A DNA stretch of 64,000 bases from JABCPO02 sp963542845 (lineage in GTDB: Bacteria; Bacillota; Clostridia; TANB77; CAG-508): contig CAUTZA010000002.1 in assembly GCA_963542845.1 (NCBI GenBank), positions 1 through 64,000 on the forward strand, read 5' to 3'. The notes beneath the pieces were generated by a model. It was not told the origin of the DNA. It was given only the letters and a program-made list of their open reading frames with translations, and searched no databases. The first letter of the stretch is position 1. Each line of letters starts with the position of its first letter. This document shows, piece by piece, positions 1-11,012 of the stretch. The translations under genes and the position numbers were made by a program.

Positions 1-3000
1 TAAATACTTCTGTATTTACTTTCTTTCCATTATCAATATTATTTTCTTCTGTTTGAAGTGGCATTACTGGTTCATACATTATACCATCATAATCAAATGT
101 TGCATCAAATAATATTGCATAATTCTTACTATTTGAAACTCCACCAATTTCTTGTAATTCTCTTGTATTGAAACCTACGTCATGGATATCAAATCCACCC
201 CAGTTACCATTTTCATCAGTTATTATTGGGTTAGCAGTTATATCTACTAATTCTCCTGTATCTCTTCTATATACTCTAGCAACTTCTTTTCTTATTATTC
301 TCTTAACTGATTTGTTAGCATTTAATTCTACGAAGTTTCTATGTATTCTTACTCTAACACCTGCAATACCTTTTTCACTACCTTTATCAAGTAGGTTGTT
401 GTATCCAGTATGTTTCTTATTATCTTTAATAGTATCTTCCCAAACTATACCACCTATTGGTAATCTTAATTGAGTATCTCTTGGTTTTCTTGGTGCGTTT
501 GGTACTGGTTCAGTTATACTATCTAATTGATCAAATTCTATTTCTAGAGCTACTTCTTCTCCCCATCTTGCTGCACCAGATTCTAATACTGTAACTGTTT
601 GCATCTTAATGTTATATCTAATTTGATAATCTAATGATACATTTTCATTAGCAAATTCTGGAAGTCTTGTTCCAAATTGTTCATTATAGTTACCTTGTCC
701 TGCTGTTTGTGGTAATGGAATTGTTCCTCCTGGTGTTGTAACACTTCCTGCTCCACCTAATGAATAATATCTACCAAACATATTACCATTTAGGAATGGC
801 ATATAGTTTCTTAATTGGTTAAATATTGGTGCACCTGTTGATAATACTGCTCCTGGTGAATAGTTAACTGTTTGTCCACCTTGACCTGGTGTAACGTCAT
901 ATTTTTCTTTTGTAGTATTTTTCATATTACCAATTTTTACTGCAGTAACTATATCACCATATTGTGCTACACCTCTAGTTATTTCTGCAATATTATATGT
1001 ACCAACTATCTTAGTATATTCTGTACCTTGTACCATATATCCAAACACAAATCTTGCTTTAGCAATCTTTCTAAGTGCTGGATCATAGTCTACTGCAATG
1101 TAGAAGTCTTCATCTGGTTCTGGATATGCAGTTTTTTCTAAAGTTCCTTTTTTAGTTATGAAACTCCAAGATTTAACATATGAGTAGTTAGCATCTTGTT
1201 TTTGAGTTCCAAATCTATCTGGATCTATCTTATCTTTGTAACTATTACCATTTGGATCTACTTTGTTTGGATCCTTAGCTTGTGTATAGTTTGTTCCATT
1301 TTCATATACACCAAATAATTGTATTTCTGTAATATCTGATAATAATTTACCTTCATTAGCATTTTCTCTAACCTTATTCTTTAATTCATGTTTAAAGTAT
1401 TTTAATTTGTATGGTCCTACTAACCATTTTTGTGAGTTTTTATCAAATTTAACCTTTGATACTTCTTGTAGGCTCTTTCCTACTTGTGCTGATTCTATCT
1501 TAGGTTGATATTGAATCTTAGGGTTTGGAGCAAGTTGTCCATTACTATTTGGCACTTCTCTATCCTTGTGGAAATTCTTAGGTAATATATATCTAATTTG
1601 TGGTTCTACCTTAGAATTTACAACCTTAGCACTATTTCCATCTGTATTCCAGTTTTCAATATCTCTCGGATTCTTATTATTCCATTCAGTAAACTTATCT
1701 TGATATTCTTGATATTGTTTTACGAATTCTGCAAGTCTTTTTGCTTCTGATGGGTTAATAGTTGTTCTTTTTGCTGCTTTTTGTTTGTTGTACTCTGGTG
1801 TGTTACCGTTTGGATTTTGTACGTGATCTACTTCATTAGATTGCCAAGCTGCAAATTGTTGTGAATCTACACCTCTTTGCCCTGTATTTTTAGTATCTGT
1901 TTGAACACTCTTTGTATAATTTTCATTACCCCAAATACTTGTATATTGTTGTGCCATCATTGCTGGGAATGACCAATATTTTGCTTTAACTTTTGATGCT
2001 GACATTTGATGTCCACCAGTTATATCCTCATCAAGCCCATCATGTTCTTCATCTGTTTCATTTATTTCTCTTTTTTTATTAGTAATTTTAAAATCTGTTC
2101 CACCTTTAATTGCTTCCTTTACATCTTGACCACCAGTATACACACTACTCCATGGCTTTGGTGATGAACCTGGAGCTTGGAATATAGATCTACCATTAAA
2201 TATATCATTTAATGCATCCTTGTCATTTTGTTCCTTTTGTCTCCATGCAGAACTTACAACTCCTTCATCTGCTCTTACTATAGGTGTTGGTACTGCTAAT
2301 CCTGGACTATTTCCAACGTTTAATCCTTCTGGATTCTTACCTGTTATAGCTGAAGCTTCTCCAAGTCCTAAACCTGAGAAGTAGTTAGTTGCTCCTAATT
2401 CTCTTCTAAAGTCTGGTTGATCTACAGTAGTAGTTACGCTTTTCTTTTCTGTAGTTTCTCCACCTTGTTTCTTTTGAGATACTTCCGCTTTCATTTTGTC
2501 AAATATTTTTCCGTCTTTAAATACGTATTTTTCTAATACTTTACCTGCTGGTACTTTGCTTAAACCACCTTTGAACATTTCTGCGCTTATTTGTGATCCT
2601 GAAGGTAATCTTAATCCTTCATAAAAACATAGTATACCTGCATATGGGTTAAGTAATTGGCTCGCAAAGTTTACACCTTCTGTGTTAGCTTTTGCATCTG
2701 GTCCAAGTAAATTTCTCATAGCTTCACCACTATTATCCCAGAAATATCCTTCTGGTAAGAAGTTTTTGTGGTTGTCTATTACTGGACCTTCATATTTAGA
2801 ATATTTATTATTATCTACATATGCATTTTCTATTCCTTTGTTATGTAGATATCTAGCATTTTCTGTATAATATGAATTTGCTATACTTTGTGAATTTTCA
2901 TACACTTTCATGTAATTTTGTAGTGTTTCACCTGACTCTTTTGTTATAGCATTTTGTAATGCTTTCCCTTTTTCAAAACTTGCTGGAAGAGTACTACTCT

Positions 3001-3127
3001 TTGCGTAGATACTCTTGTTCAGCATAGGAGCTATTAACATAAGAACAACTGTAACTAAAGCTATACTAAAGTATATAATTATTTCACTATCCTTTATAGC
3101 TTTGTTTTTCTTATTATTCTTTATCAT
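1..3127 (-). CDS. large secreted/anchored surface protein, 3' end outside window
   Basis: The reading frame is open from an ATG at 3127 to the left edge (about 1,040 residues), with no stop, so the C-terminus is missing. The N-terminus carries a basic stretch and one hydrophobic segment (about residues 16-37), followed by YAKS, which fits a signal peptide or signal anchor. The rest is polar and rich in N, K, G and P, without a domain I can name. The start overlaps the end of the upstream surface-protein gene by 14 bases and is preceded by AGGAGG, so the two are translationally coupled. CGG occurs only out of frame here (for example AAC|GGT, GAC|GGA), and the frame is unbroken. Function is inferred only as an envelope component made with its neighbour. 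Confidence 0.75.
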   Translation of the reverse strand, partial: MIKNNKKNKAIKDSEIIIYFSIALVTVVLMLIAPMLNKSIYAKSSTLPASFEKGKALQNAITKESGETLQNYMKVYENSQSIANSYYTENARYLHNKGIENAYVDNNKYSKYEGPVIDNHKNFLPEGYFWDNSGEAMRNLLGPDAKANTEGVNFASQLLNPYAGILCFYEGLRLPSGSQISAEMFKGGLSKVPAGKVLEKYVFKDGKIFDKMKAEVSQKKQGGETTEKKSVTTTVDQPDFRRELGATNYFSGLGLGEASAITGKNPEGLNVGNSPGLAVPTPIVRADEGVVSSAWRQKEQNDKDALNDIFNGRSIFQAPGSSPKPWSSVYTGGQDVKEAIKGGTDFKITNKKREINETDEEHDGLDEDITGGHQMSASKVKAKYWSFPAMMAQQYTSIWGNENYTKSVQTDTKNTGQRGVDSQQFAAWQSNEVDHVQNPNGNTPEYNKQKAAKRTTINPSEAKRLAEFVKQYQEYQDKFTEWNNKNPRDIENWNTDGNSAKVVNSKVEPQIRYILPKNFHKDREVPNSNGQLAPNPKIQYQPKIESAQVGKSLQEVSKVKFDKNSQKWLVGPYKLKYFKHELKNKVRENANEGKLLSDITEIQLFGVYENGTNYTQAKDPNKVDPNGNSYKDKIDPDRFGTQKQDANYSYVKSWSFITKKGTLEKTAYPEPDEDFYIAVDYDPALRKIAKARFVFGYMVQGTEYTKIVGTYNIAEITRGVAQYGDIVTAVKIGNMKNTTKEKYDVTPGQGGQTVNYSPGAVLSTGAPIFNQLRNYMPFLNGNMFGRYYSLGGAGSVTTPGGTIPLPQTAGQGNYNEQFGTRLPEFANENVSLDYQIRYNIKMQTVTVLESGAARWGEEVALEIEFDQLDSITEPVPNAPRKPRDTQLRLPIGGIVWEDTIKDNKKHTGYNNLLDKGSEKGIAGVRVRIHRNFVELNANKSVKRIIRKEVARVYRRDTGELVDITANPIITDENGNWGGFDIHDVGFNTRELQEIGGVSNSKNYAILFDATFDYDGIMYEPVMPLQTEENNIDNGKKVNTEVF

Positions 3128-6100
3128 TAGCTTCCTCCTTTCTTTCTTTTTCATCTAATTTTTCATCTTTTGTATTTTCTTCTTTTTTAAACATTTTTAT
3201 TATTTTTTCTCTAAGCAATGATAATGTTCCTGCTATTGCTGCTATTATTGCTATCATGATTAATGTATAATCTCTGTTTATTATTACATCTAATGCTACA
3301 TTATCATTTTCGTTTGTAGAATTATTTCCTTCTACTGAGTTTATATCTTTAACACCAAGATTGTTACTTGTTTCTAATATTTCAAATCTATTTGATAATA
3401 CCTTGTTCATAACCTTATCCATAGTTGTTTCTACAGTTACTGTTATTTCTTTTTCTTCTCCTGGTTTTAATTCTATATTTTCTAATTCTCTTGTTACTGC
3501 TAGCTCACCTGTTTCTTGTTTCCAGCTTGCTGTTAGTATTTTTTCTTCGTTATTCTTGTATGCACCAATCTTAACTATCTTACCTGGTACATTTCCTTCA
3601 TTTTTAGCAATTAATTTGTAATCAACTTCAACTTTTGCATTTCCTGATGTAAATGGTGATACTTTAAATTTATTAACAGTTGCTTCTACATCTTTTGCTG
3701 TTATTTCGTCTTTCTTATCTCCGTTTACTACTCTTAGTTTTGTTATTTCACCTTTAAGTGCCATATCAAAGTTTTTATTATTTACAAGTCCTAAGTTTTC
3801 GTCTGACTTACTTTGGAAGTTAATCTTTATTGCATCAGATACTGCAACTTGTTTTGTTTGTTCTTGTCTATTTACTCCGATTGCATCAGATACTTTTGTA
3901 TCTTCTACATTATTTTTCTTATATACTGTTGGTGAGTATTTTTTATCTTCAAATTCGAACATTACTGAATATTCTCCATTTGGTACTTCACTAAATGTAT
4001 ATTTACCTGTTTCATCTGTTAGAACTGTTTTTACAACTCTATTCTTATTGTTTTCAACAAGTTTTGCTACTATATTTGCAAGTGGTCTTTCACCTTCATC
4101 ATATATACCATTTTTGTTTATATCATCCCATGCTTTTCCACTTATTTCATAATTTCTTACAAGTTTTTGTTCTTCTTGTCTTGTTTCTGCTATTCCTAAA
4201 GATTTCATTTCTTCATCTGTAAGTTTTAACTTACCTTGTCTTACTAAATCTTCTTTTCTTATTGTATCGCTATTCTTTTCTACAATTTGTGTTATTGGAT
4301 TTGTTTCCATAACTTTTTGTCCTGCCTCATTATATAATTCGGCATTTGCAGATATACTTACTCTATCTACTCCGTTGTTTTTTCCTAGTTCAACCTGTAC
4401 TTTTATTTCTTGTACTTCGTTTGGATTTAATGTAAGTTCTTTTGTAACTGTTTTTATTGCTCCAGTTTCTGATAATATTCTTGATCCTTCTGGTGCATTA
4501 AATACAAATTTTGTATATGTTTCTGCTGTTCCTTCATTTTTAAGCTTGTATGTATATTCTAAAACTTCGTTTTCTTCTACATATGTTTTGTTCTTATTAA
4601 CATTTTGTTCCATAGTTATTACTGGTTTTACAATATATCCTGTATATTCTTTTTGATCAATCAGTTCTGATTTATCATTAAGTATTTCAGCTTTTAATGT
4701 TATTGGTGTGTAATTCTTTCCTTGTGGTATTGAAGTTACTTTTGTTTTTACATCAAACATTCTTGCTCTACTTAAGTCAATATTTGATAGTTCATATTCT
4801 CTATCACTTATTTTTACTATATTTTCATTTGCATCTTTTTGAATATCTTGTATTTGTAGATTTGCTGAAGTTGTTAATCTTACTTTAACATTGTTCATCT
4901 TAGTATCTACTAAGAAATTTCTGTCTGCAACAATTTCAAATAATGGTTCTGAATTTTCTTTGTATTTATCGATCCCCTTCATATCTTCTTCTTTTGTTGT
5001 TCCTCTTGGGTTTACTTCAACAACTAAATCTTTAACTGCTACTTCAACTTTTTCTGCTCTTGTTTCTTTTACTACATTTGTTCCTTCTGCTCTTGTTCTT
5101 ACTTTTAGTTCAATACTTCCAGTTCCAACTGCTTTAAAAGTTATTCTTACTTGTTTTTTATCACCTGCTTCTATATCTTCCATATAGAATCTTATACTTC
5201 CATCCGCATTTCTTGAGAATGGTATTTCTTTTTCTGGTGTTTCTATTTTTACAAGTTCAAATCCTGCTGGTGCTTCAATATAGTTTTCTACATTTTTAGC
5301 TGTTAATGTTTTAGCTTCGTTTTTAACTTCATATGTATATCTTATTTCTTTACCTTGTTCTACTTTTTTAACTTCTGGTGCTATTTTTCCTTCTAATGAT
5401 ACCCCTTCACCTGTAGTTAGTCTTATCATGTCTGACCATGATGTATATTGTTCTACACCTTTTGCTGTATTTACATCAAATATTACTTGGTCTGTACCTA
5501 CTGCACTCTTGTTATAGTCTATGTTTCCTGGTAATTCTAGGTTTAAGTTAAACTTATTAACTTGTCCTGGTTTTATACTTTCTTTAAATACAATCATATA
5601 TGATTTAACTTTTGCTAAATTACTTGGTGTAGTTGTCCATGCATTTTGTGGATTATTTAAATCAACATTTGCATTTACATTTTCTGAGTAGTATACATCA
5701 TATGCTGTATTTGTATTATCTACTTTAGTTATTCCAGATGCTAATGTTATATTTAAGTTATTTTCCAAACTATTTCCCGTTTCTAGATTTAGAACTCCTT
5801 CAACTGGAAGTCTTCCTAAAAGTTTTGCATTTGGAAGTTCAGTGTTTAAGTTATTTATCATAAGAACTTGTTTTGCAATTGTTCTTGCTTTATCACCTGC
5901 TCTTAAGATTGCATCCTTATTCCCTTGTTTTATTGTTACTATTTCTGATCCTGTATCGCTATATCCCTTATATCTATTTGCAACAACTAATCCTTCTGGA
6001 GAAGCTATTTTGCCTTTAGTTATAGCAACACCATTTCCAAATCTTCTAAATGCTTCATTTTGATTTCCTAGCATAAAATCTACTTTTTGTTCATATGTAG

Positions 6101-8153
6101 TTGCATTAACATTTGAGTATATTAGATCATATTGGATCTCCTGCATTGGTGTTTCTTCGTCTACAGTAATATCTGTATTTACTACTAAGTTTGTACCATT
6201 TGTTAAGTGTCCATTATTAACTGATTTTTGAACTCCTGACACTAGCACTCTTATTATCTTTTTACCATCTCTTACATATGTTGAAACATTTTCTATTTTC
6301 AATCCTTCACCATATAGTATATTAGTATCTTTTATCTTAATATCTCTAACTGCATTTGGAAGAACTATTTCATATACAGATGTTCCATATATATCTGATT
6401 CTTCTTTATTATTATTAAGTTCTACTACAAATTCAACATCATTATTTTCAACAACTGAATATAGTTCTTGTTTATTTGTTCTTAAAGTTGCTTTTGTCTT
6501 AGTATTTAATAATTCAACAGAAGATATAGCATCAGCTATTTTAACTTTTTCTTCTTTACCATTATTGTTTACTACAACATTAACTTCTTTATCAAAACTT
6601 AGCTTATTTAAATCCTTTAAAATGTTGATTGGGTATCTAGAATTAGTTATTTTTCTAGTTTCTTTAATTATTATATTACCTTCTTTAACAATCTTAGAAG
6701 ATCTATATCCTATAGTCTTAACATCATCCTTAAGATCTACTACAAATTGTTCTGCTTCTAATTTAGAGCTTGCATCGATTGTCGCAATTGTTTGTCCTTT
6801 TTCATTTACAAGTTCTAATTTACCATCTTTGCCAAGAATATTTTCAAATTCTTGTTTACTTACTTTAACTGTCTTGTATGACATTCCATTTTCATAATTT
6901 TGCTTATTATCATTATAGTATGGAAGATTGTCATTTATTTCTAGTATTCCATTAATATTAGCTATACTAGTATTAATATTCAGCTTATTGTTAAATTCTA
7001 TTTCTGTTTTTTCATCAGATATACTATTCATATATAGCTTACCTTTAGACATTGACACCTTATCTATTTCATAACTTGCAGATATTAGAGAACCTAATGG
7101 TTTAGAAAGATTTGCACTTCCTGTATATTCTGCTGAATATGCATTATTTGAATTTAATAGTTTTTCTTGTGCCTTAATGTTTAGTGCAATATTATATGCA
7201 TCTTTAACATTTTGTACGTTTTCATAAACGCTAGTAACTAATAATTTAGTTGTTCCATTTCCTTTAGCATATGTCTTATCTTCTGACATCTTGTTAAATA
7301 TATCAACATTTAAGGTTCCATCTAAATTATTATACTTAACATCTTCTTCTTTTTGATCTAAAGCTAATTCTTCATTAACACCTTTAGTAGATAATAATGA
7401 AACATTAACCTTGTCTGGAAGTTTACCTTCTAAACTTGGTTGTATAGATGATACTGTTAATTTTTCTATTGGTAAGTTCTTAGTTGTAGCTCCATTTTTA
7501 ACTTCTACCATTGTTTGGATAACAACATTATTACCATTTTCAGTATTTGTCTTAACATATTTAATTATTTCTGCCTTAACTTCAGGTTTTCTTTCTTCTA
7601 CCCATTCAATTTTTAAAGCTATATCTTTAAGTACTTCTTCAACGTTTCCTTCTGGTGAAACATATGTAGCTTTAAATTTAGCTGTTAAATTATTTGACAA
7701 TATTTCTTTTGATATATTTCCTTCATATACATATTTTAAAGGTAATTCGAAATTAACTGTAGTTCCTGAAAATCTATTTAATGTAATTGTATTTCCTTCT
7801 ACCTTTTCTATTACAGAATTGTTATTTGGATTTTCAATACTAAATACTCTTGAATTTAATCCTACAATTTCAATTTCTCCTTTTTGTATATATCCTTCTC
7901 TTCTCATACTAATAGTACCTACTATTTTCTGATCAGCTTTAGATACATCTGCAACTATACTCTTTGCCTTTTGTCCATTATTTACAAGCAATATATTTGC
8001 ATCTACATCTTTAACATTTGTATGTGATTCTACATCCAATTCTTGGCTTGCATATACAAATGCATTTTTAGCAACATACAAAGTATTTGTTGAACACATT
8101 ACAAATACTAATGCTCCTGCTACTGTTTTTCTTAAAAACTTTCTTCTTTTCAT
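3114..8153 (-). CDS. giant cell-surface protein with SdrD-B-like domain
   Basis: A 1,679-residue protein. It has an N-terminal signal peptide (basic MKRRKFLRK, then a hydrophobic core to about residue 35) and a C-terminal membrane segment (around residue 1640) followed by a K/E-rich tail. There is no LPXTG motif, so it is probably held by the C-terminal helix. The middle consists of many beta-sandwich-like segments with conserved 'leading to NxG' turns, resembling DUF11/CARDB-type repeats. At about residue 1380 comes a clear SdrD B-like module (GKAWDDINKNGIYDEGE, then TDETGKYTFSEVPNGEY), a calcium-binding collagen-type fold known from surface adhesins. Five CGG triplets occur, all out of frame, and the frame is intact. 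A role as adhesin or S-layer-like protein is inference. Confidence 0.8.
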   Translation of the reverse strand: MKRRKFLRKTVAGALVFVMCSTNTLYVAKNAFVYASQELDVESHTNVKDVDANILLVNNGQKAKSIVADVSKADQKIVGTISMRREGYIQKGEIEIVGLNSRVFSIENPNNNSVIEKVEGNTITLNRFSGTTVNFELPLKYVYEGNISKEILSNNLTAKFKATYVSPEGNVEEVLKDIALKIEWVEERKPEVKAEIIKYVKTNTENGNNVVIQTMVEVKNGATTKNLPIEKLTVSSIQPSLEGKLPDKVNVSLLSTKGVNEELALDQKEEDVKYNNLDGTLNVDIFNKMSEDKTYAKGNGTTKLLVTSVYENVQNVKDAYNIALNIKAQEKLLNSNNAYSAEYTGSANLSKPLGSLISASYEIDKVSMSKGKLYMNSISDEKTEIEFNNKLNINTSIANINGILEINDNLPYYNDNKQNYENGMSYKTVKVSKQEFENILGKDGKLELVNEKGQTIATIDASSKLEAEQFVVDLKDDVKTIGYRSSKIVKEGNIIIKETRKITNSRYPINILKDLNKLSFDKEVNVVVNNNGKEEKVKIADAISSVELLNTKTKATLRTNKQELYSVVENNDVEFVVELNNNKEESDIYGTSVYEIVLPNAVRDIKIKDTNILYGEGLKIENVSTYVRDGKKIIRVLVSGVQKSVNNGHLTNGTNLVVNTDITVDEETPMQEIQYDLIYSNVNATTYEQKVDFMLGNQNEAFRRFGNGVAITKGKIASPEGLVVANRYKGYSDTGSEIVTIKQGNKDAILRAGDKARTIAKQVLMINNLNTELPNAKLLGRLPVEGVLNLETGNSLENNLNITLASGITKVDNTNTAYDVYYSENVNANVDLNNPQNAWTTTPSNLAKVKSYMIVFKESIKPGQVNKFNLNLELPGNIDYNKSAVGTDQVIFDVNTAKGVEQYTSWSDMIRLTTGEGVSLEGKIAPEVKKVEQGKEIRYTYEVKNEAKTLTAKNVENYIEAPAGFELVKIETPEKEIPFSRNADGSIRFYMEDIEAGDKKQVRITFKAVGTGSIELKVRTRAEGTNVVKETRAEKVEVAVKDLVVEVNPRGTTKEEDMKGIDKYKENSEPLFEIVADRNFLVDTKMNNVKVRLTTSANLQIQDIQKDANENIVKISDREYELSNIDLSRARMFDVKTKVTSIPQGKNYTPITLKAEILNDKSELIDQKEYTGYIVKPVITMEQNVNKNKTYVEENEVLEYTYKLKNEGTAETYTKFVFNAPEGSRILSETGAIKTVTKELTLNPNEVQEIKVQVELGKNNGVDRVSISANAELYNEAGQKVMETNPITQIVEKNSDTIRKEDLVRQGKLKLTDEEMKSLGIAETRQEEQKLVRNYEISGKAWDDINKNGIYDEGERPLANIVAKLVENNKNRVVKTVLTDETGKYTFSEVPNGEYSVMFEFEDKKYSPTVYKKNNVEDTKVSDAIGVNRQEQTKQVAVSDAIKINFQSKSDENLGLVNNKNFDMALKGEITKLRVVNGDKKDEITAKDVEATVNKFKVSPFTSGNAKVEVDYKLIAKNEGNVPGKIVKIGAYKNNEEKILTASWKQETGELAVTRELENIELKPGEEKEITVTVETTMDKVMNKVLSNRFEILETSNNLGVKDINSVEGNNSTNENDNVALDVIINRDYTLIMIAIIAAIAGTLSLLREKIIKMFKKEENTKDEKLDEKERKEEANDKE

Positions 8154-8851
8154 GTAGTCTTACTCCTCTCTCCTACTTTTAAGTAAAATTTGTTATACAC
8201 ATATATTGCCATAAGTCGAATTATTGTGCAATACACATATTACAAGCACTTTTCACTTAATTTTTAATCATTTTAGTCAAAACACTTAGGGATTAACACT
8301 TTTCGCCAAAAAACGCGAAAAATATACAAAATTTATGTCAATATATATTTATTCCAAAATATTTTTCAAATACTATTGGGGTACAAATATATTTTTTCAA
8401 ATTAATTTCAAAAATTCTCAAAAAATATTATGATTAATTTCAAAAAATATATTTCAAAACCTCATGAATTCTAAAAGCTAATTAAAAATTGTTATTTAAA
8501 AATTTAAAAATAACATTTAAAAATTGCTTTAATAATCATTATTTCAAAAGTATTCTCTTTATCTTGTGTAATTAGTTATCATATATACCGAAAATCTTAA
8601 ATTTTGTATATTTATCATTTGTGTAACAAATATTACAATTTTTACATTTCAAAAATTGTTACATTCTTGTAATATTATAGCACATTTTTTGTTCTCAGAA
8701 AAGAGTTTTACATAATTATTTTAAATAATTTGAATATTTTACATAACTTTATCTTAACTATTATAGAATATAAAAACACACAATATTCATATATTGATAT
8801 TGTGTGTTTTTATTCCTTGTTATTTCTTTATATTTATCCTTTTATCTTAAA
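8154..8851. other. 698-base gap: AT-rich leader region plus PBP2 terminator
   Basis: No gene is visible. The right part holds the PBP2 terminator hairpin. The left part would be a very long 5' leader for the surface-protein operon: a TATAAT lies at 8674-8679 on the minus strand, but its -35 (TTTTCT) is poor. The stretch has many short TTTCAAA-like repeats without a clear fold. The ribosome site GGAGAGAGGAG lies just before the ATG at 8153. Confidence 0.4.
8772..8811 (-). terminator. terminator after PBP2
   Basis: A 15-bp perfect inverted repeat (AAAAACACACAATAT and its complement) encloses a 10-base loop. The minus-strand side ends in a T-rich run, 40 bases past the PBP2 stop. Confidence 0.75.
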
Positions 8852-10997
8852 CTATAATATATATTCCCCTTCTTTTACATCTTGAGTATTTTCCTTTATG
8901 TGTGTAACATTCATTCCAAAGTATTCTTGCATTATCTTTAATACTACTTCTGATGTATGAAATCCAACAACACCATTTTCTATTACTGTAACAATTCCAA
9001 TTTCTGGATCATCATATGGAGCAAACCCTACAAATAGTCCATCTGTCCTTGTATCTGACACTTCTGCAGATCCTGTTTTTCCTCCAACTTCTATGTTAAA
9101 GTTTTTAAATACACTATATGCTGTTCCTCCGGCGTTCTCCTGTAACTGCCCTCATTCCTTCTAAAACAGCCTTTATATGCCCTTTATCAAATTGTTTTTC
9201 TTCAATATTTGGTACTTCTGGTAAAATCCCTTTTGTTGCATTTCTAATTTCTTCTTTAGAAAGTCTTGTTCCATTTGGTTTTATTACACTTTTTATAATC
9301 GTTGGATGTATTTGTTTTCCTCCATTTGCAATCATCGCAATATATTTAGCAAGTTGTAATGGTGTGTATGAGTTATAACTTTGTCCTATTGCTGCTGATA
9401 ATATATCTTTTTCATTTGGTTCTCTATTTTCTTTAGCAATTTGTTCTCTAGATGGTCGTGTTCCTTTTTCTTCTCCTACAAGTTCAATACCTGTTTTTTC
9501 TCCTAACCCGAAATATTTAATATATTCATCCATTTTATCTATTCCGAAGTCTGTCTCCCATAGTATAGAAATATACATTACATGAATTCTTTAATGCATT
9601 TATAACATTTTGCCACCCATGTCCTCCACCACCTACTCCATAAATCCAGCATTTAGGTTTATGTGCTTTTGGGTATACTCCACTATCATATATTCTTTCA
9701 TTTACTGTTGTTTTTCCTTCTGTTAGTGCTGCAAGCCCCATTACCATCTTAAAAGTAGATGCTGGTGAATACAATCCTTGTATAGCCCTATTTAAAAGTG
9801 GATTTAATGGATTATTATTGTATTCTTTCCATTTTTCTTGTGAAATACCTCCTAAGAAATCTTTTGGTTCATAGCTTGGATAACTTGCCATTGCAAGTAT
9901 TTCCCCTGTTCTTACGTTTATAACAACAGAAACTGCTCCTTTAGGATTATACACTTTACCAAATCCTCCATTTTTCATTTTATCTACTACTTCTTTTAAT
10001 GCATTTTCTGTAACTGCCTGAATTTTAGAGTCAATAGTAAGAACAATATTTGCTCCTGCTTTTGCTTCTTTTAAGGTATATTCCCCTAAAACATTTCCTT
10101 CTACTCCAACTTCAATTTGTTTTACTCCGGCGTTCCCCTTTTAAAAGTTCCTCAAAAGTTTTTTCAATACCAGTTTTTCCTATAATATCATCATTCTTAT
10201 ATCCTTTATCTTTTCTATCTTCATATTCCTTTTTATTTATTCTTGAAGTATATCCGAATTATATGTGATGCTTCACTTCCCCTTAAATATGTTCTGCTTG
10301 AATTAGTTATAACATAGAGCCCTTTAATTTTATCTGAATGTTCTTCCAAAGATATAGCTGTTTTTCTTTTAACATTTTCCGAAATTATGTTACCATATAC
10401 TTCTTTCTTTTCTCCATTTTCCATAAGTTCTCTAAACACCAATATATTATATGCTATCTCATTATTTTCTTCATCAATTTCATATTTAATTTTTAGAATA
10501 TTGAAAGCTTCTAATGCTCCTGCTTTTTCTGGAATATTATGTTTTTTCTTCCAATTCGAAAGTGCTTGTTCTGAATTTTCTGTAAACTTAGTTAAGTCTT
10601 TAGTTATAGGTAAGTAGTTTAAATAATTTTCTTCATTTTTATCTAATATATCTATAACTACTTTTCCCATTTCATTTAACTCTTTGTTATCTTTCTTTCC
10701 TTTGTATATATATACATTATATGTAAGCTCTGTTTTAGCATAAATAGTTCCTGTTCTATCCATAATATTTCCTCTTACAGGTTCTACTTTTACCTCTTTA
10801 ACCAATCTACTTGTGGCCTTTTCTCTATAGTCCTTACCATCTATAACCTGAATTTTAAAAAGATTTGCTAAAAGAATTATTCCTATTGCATATACTATAA
10901 ACGCTAGTATTCCATATCTGTAGTTCTTTTCTTTGGTATTTTTAGAAGTTCTTTTCTTCTTCTTTTTTACATTTTTCTTATTATCTTTTTTTAACAT
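8852..10997 (-). CDS. mrdA: penicillin-binding protein 2 (elongation transpeptidase), four +1 frameshifts
   Basis: Class B PBP that crosslinks lateral-wall peptidoglycan with the Mre/Rod complex. One membrane helix lies at about residues 29-50, then the pedestal domain, then the transpeptidase domain with STFK (active serine about 413), SCN (471-473) and KTG (639-641). The 713-residue protein exists only if four in-frame CGG codons are each read with a +1 slip as glycine, at residues 248, 290, 484 and 622. Between the sites the frame is open and colinear with the family (for example GDRL-G-IDKMDEY). In the zero frame translation would stop shortly after each CGG. Two of the sites share a 14-base context, GGNGAACGCCGGAG. 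All catalytic motifs are intact, so decay is unlikely. mreD and mreC lie directly upstream in the same direction. Confidence 0.9.
9129..9131 (-). other. CGG +1 frameshift site, PBP2 site 4
   Basis: Codons CGC CGG A; the slip gives GGA (Gly622) and continues G-T-A-Y-S toward the KTG motif. Confidence 0.88.
9544..9546 (-). other. CGG +1 frameshift site, PBP2 site 3
   Basis: Codons CTT CGG A; the slip gives GGA (Gly484), joining YTMGDRL to GIDKMDEY. Without it, a stop follows after two more codons. Confidence 0.9.
10127..10129 (-). other. CGG +1 frameshift site, PBP2 site 2
   Basis: Codons CGC CGG A; the slip gives GGA (Gly290), joining LLKGER to GVKQIEV, a conserved PBP2 stretch. Confidence 0.88.
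10254..10256 (-). other. CGG +1 frameshift site, PBP2 site 1
   Basis: Codons ATT CGG A; the slip gives GGA (Gly248), joining ASHII to GYTSRI, the conserved G-Y of PBP2. Confidence 0.9.
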
Positions 10998-11012
10998 TAT
11001 TTTTCCTTTTAT

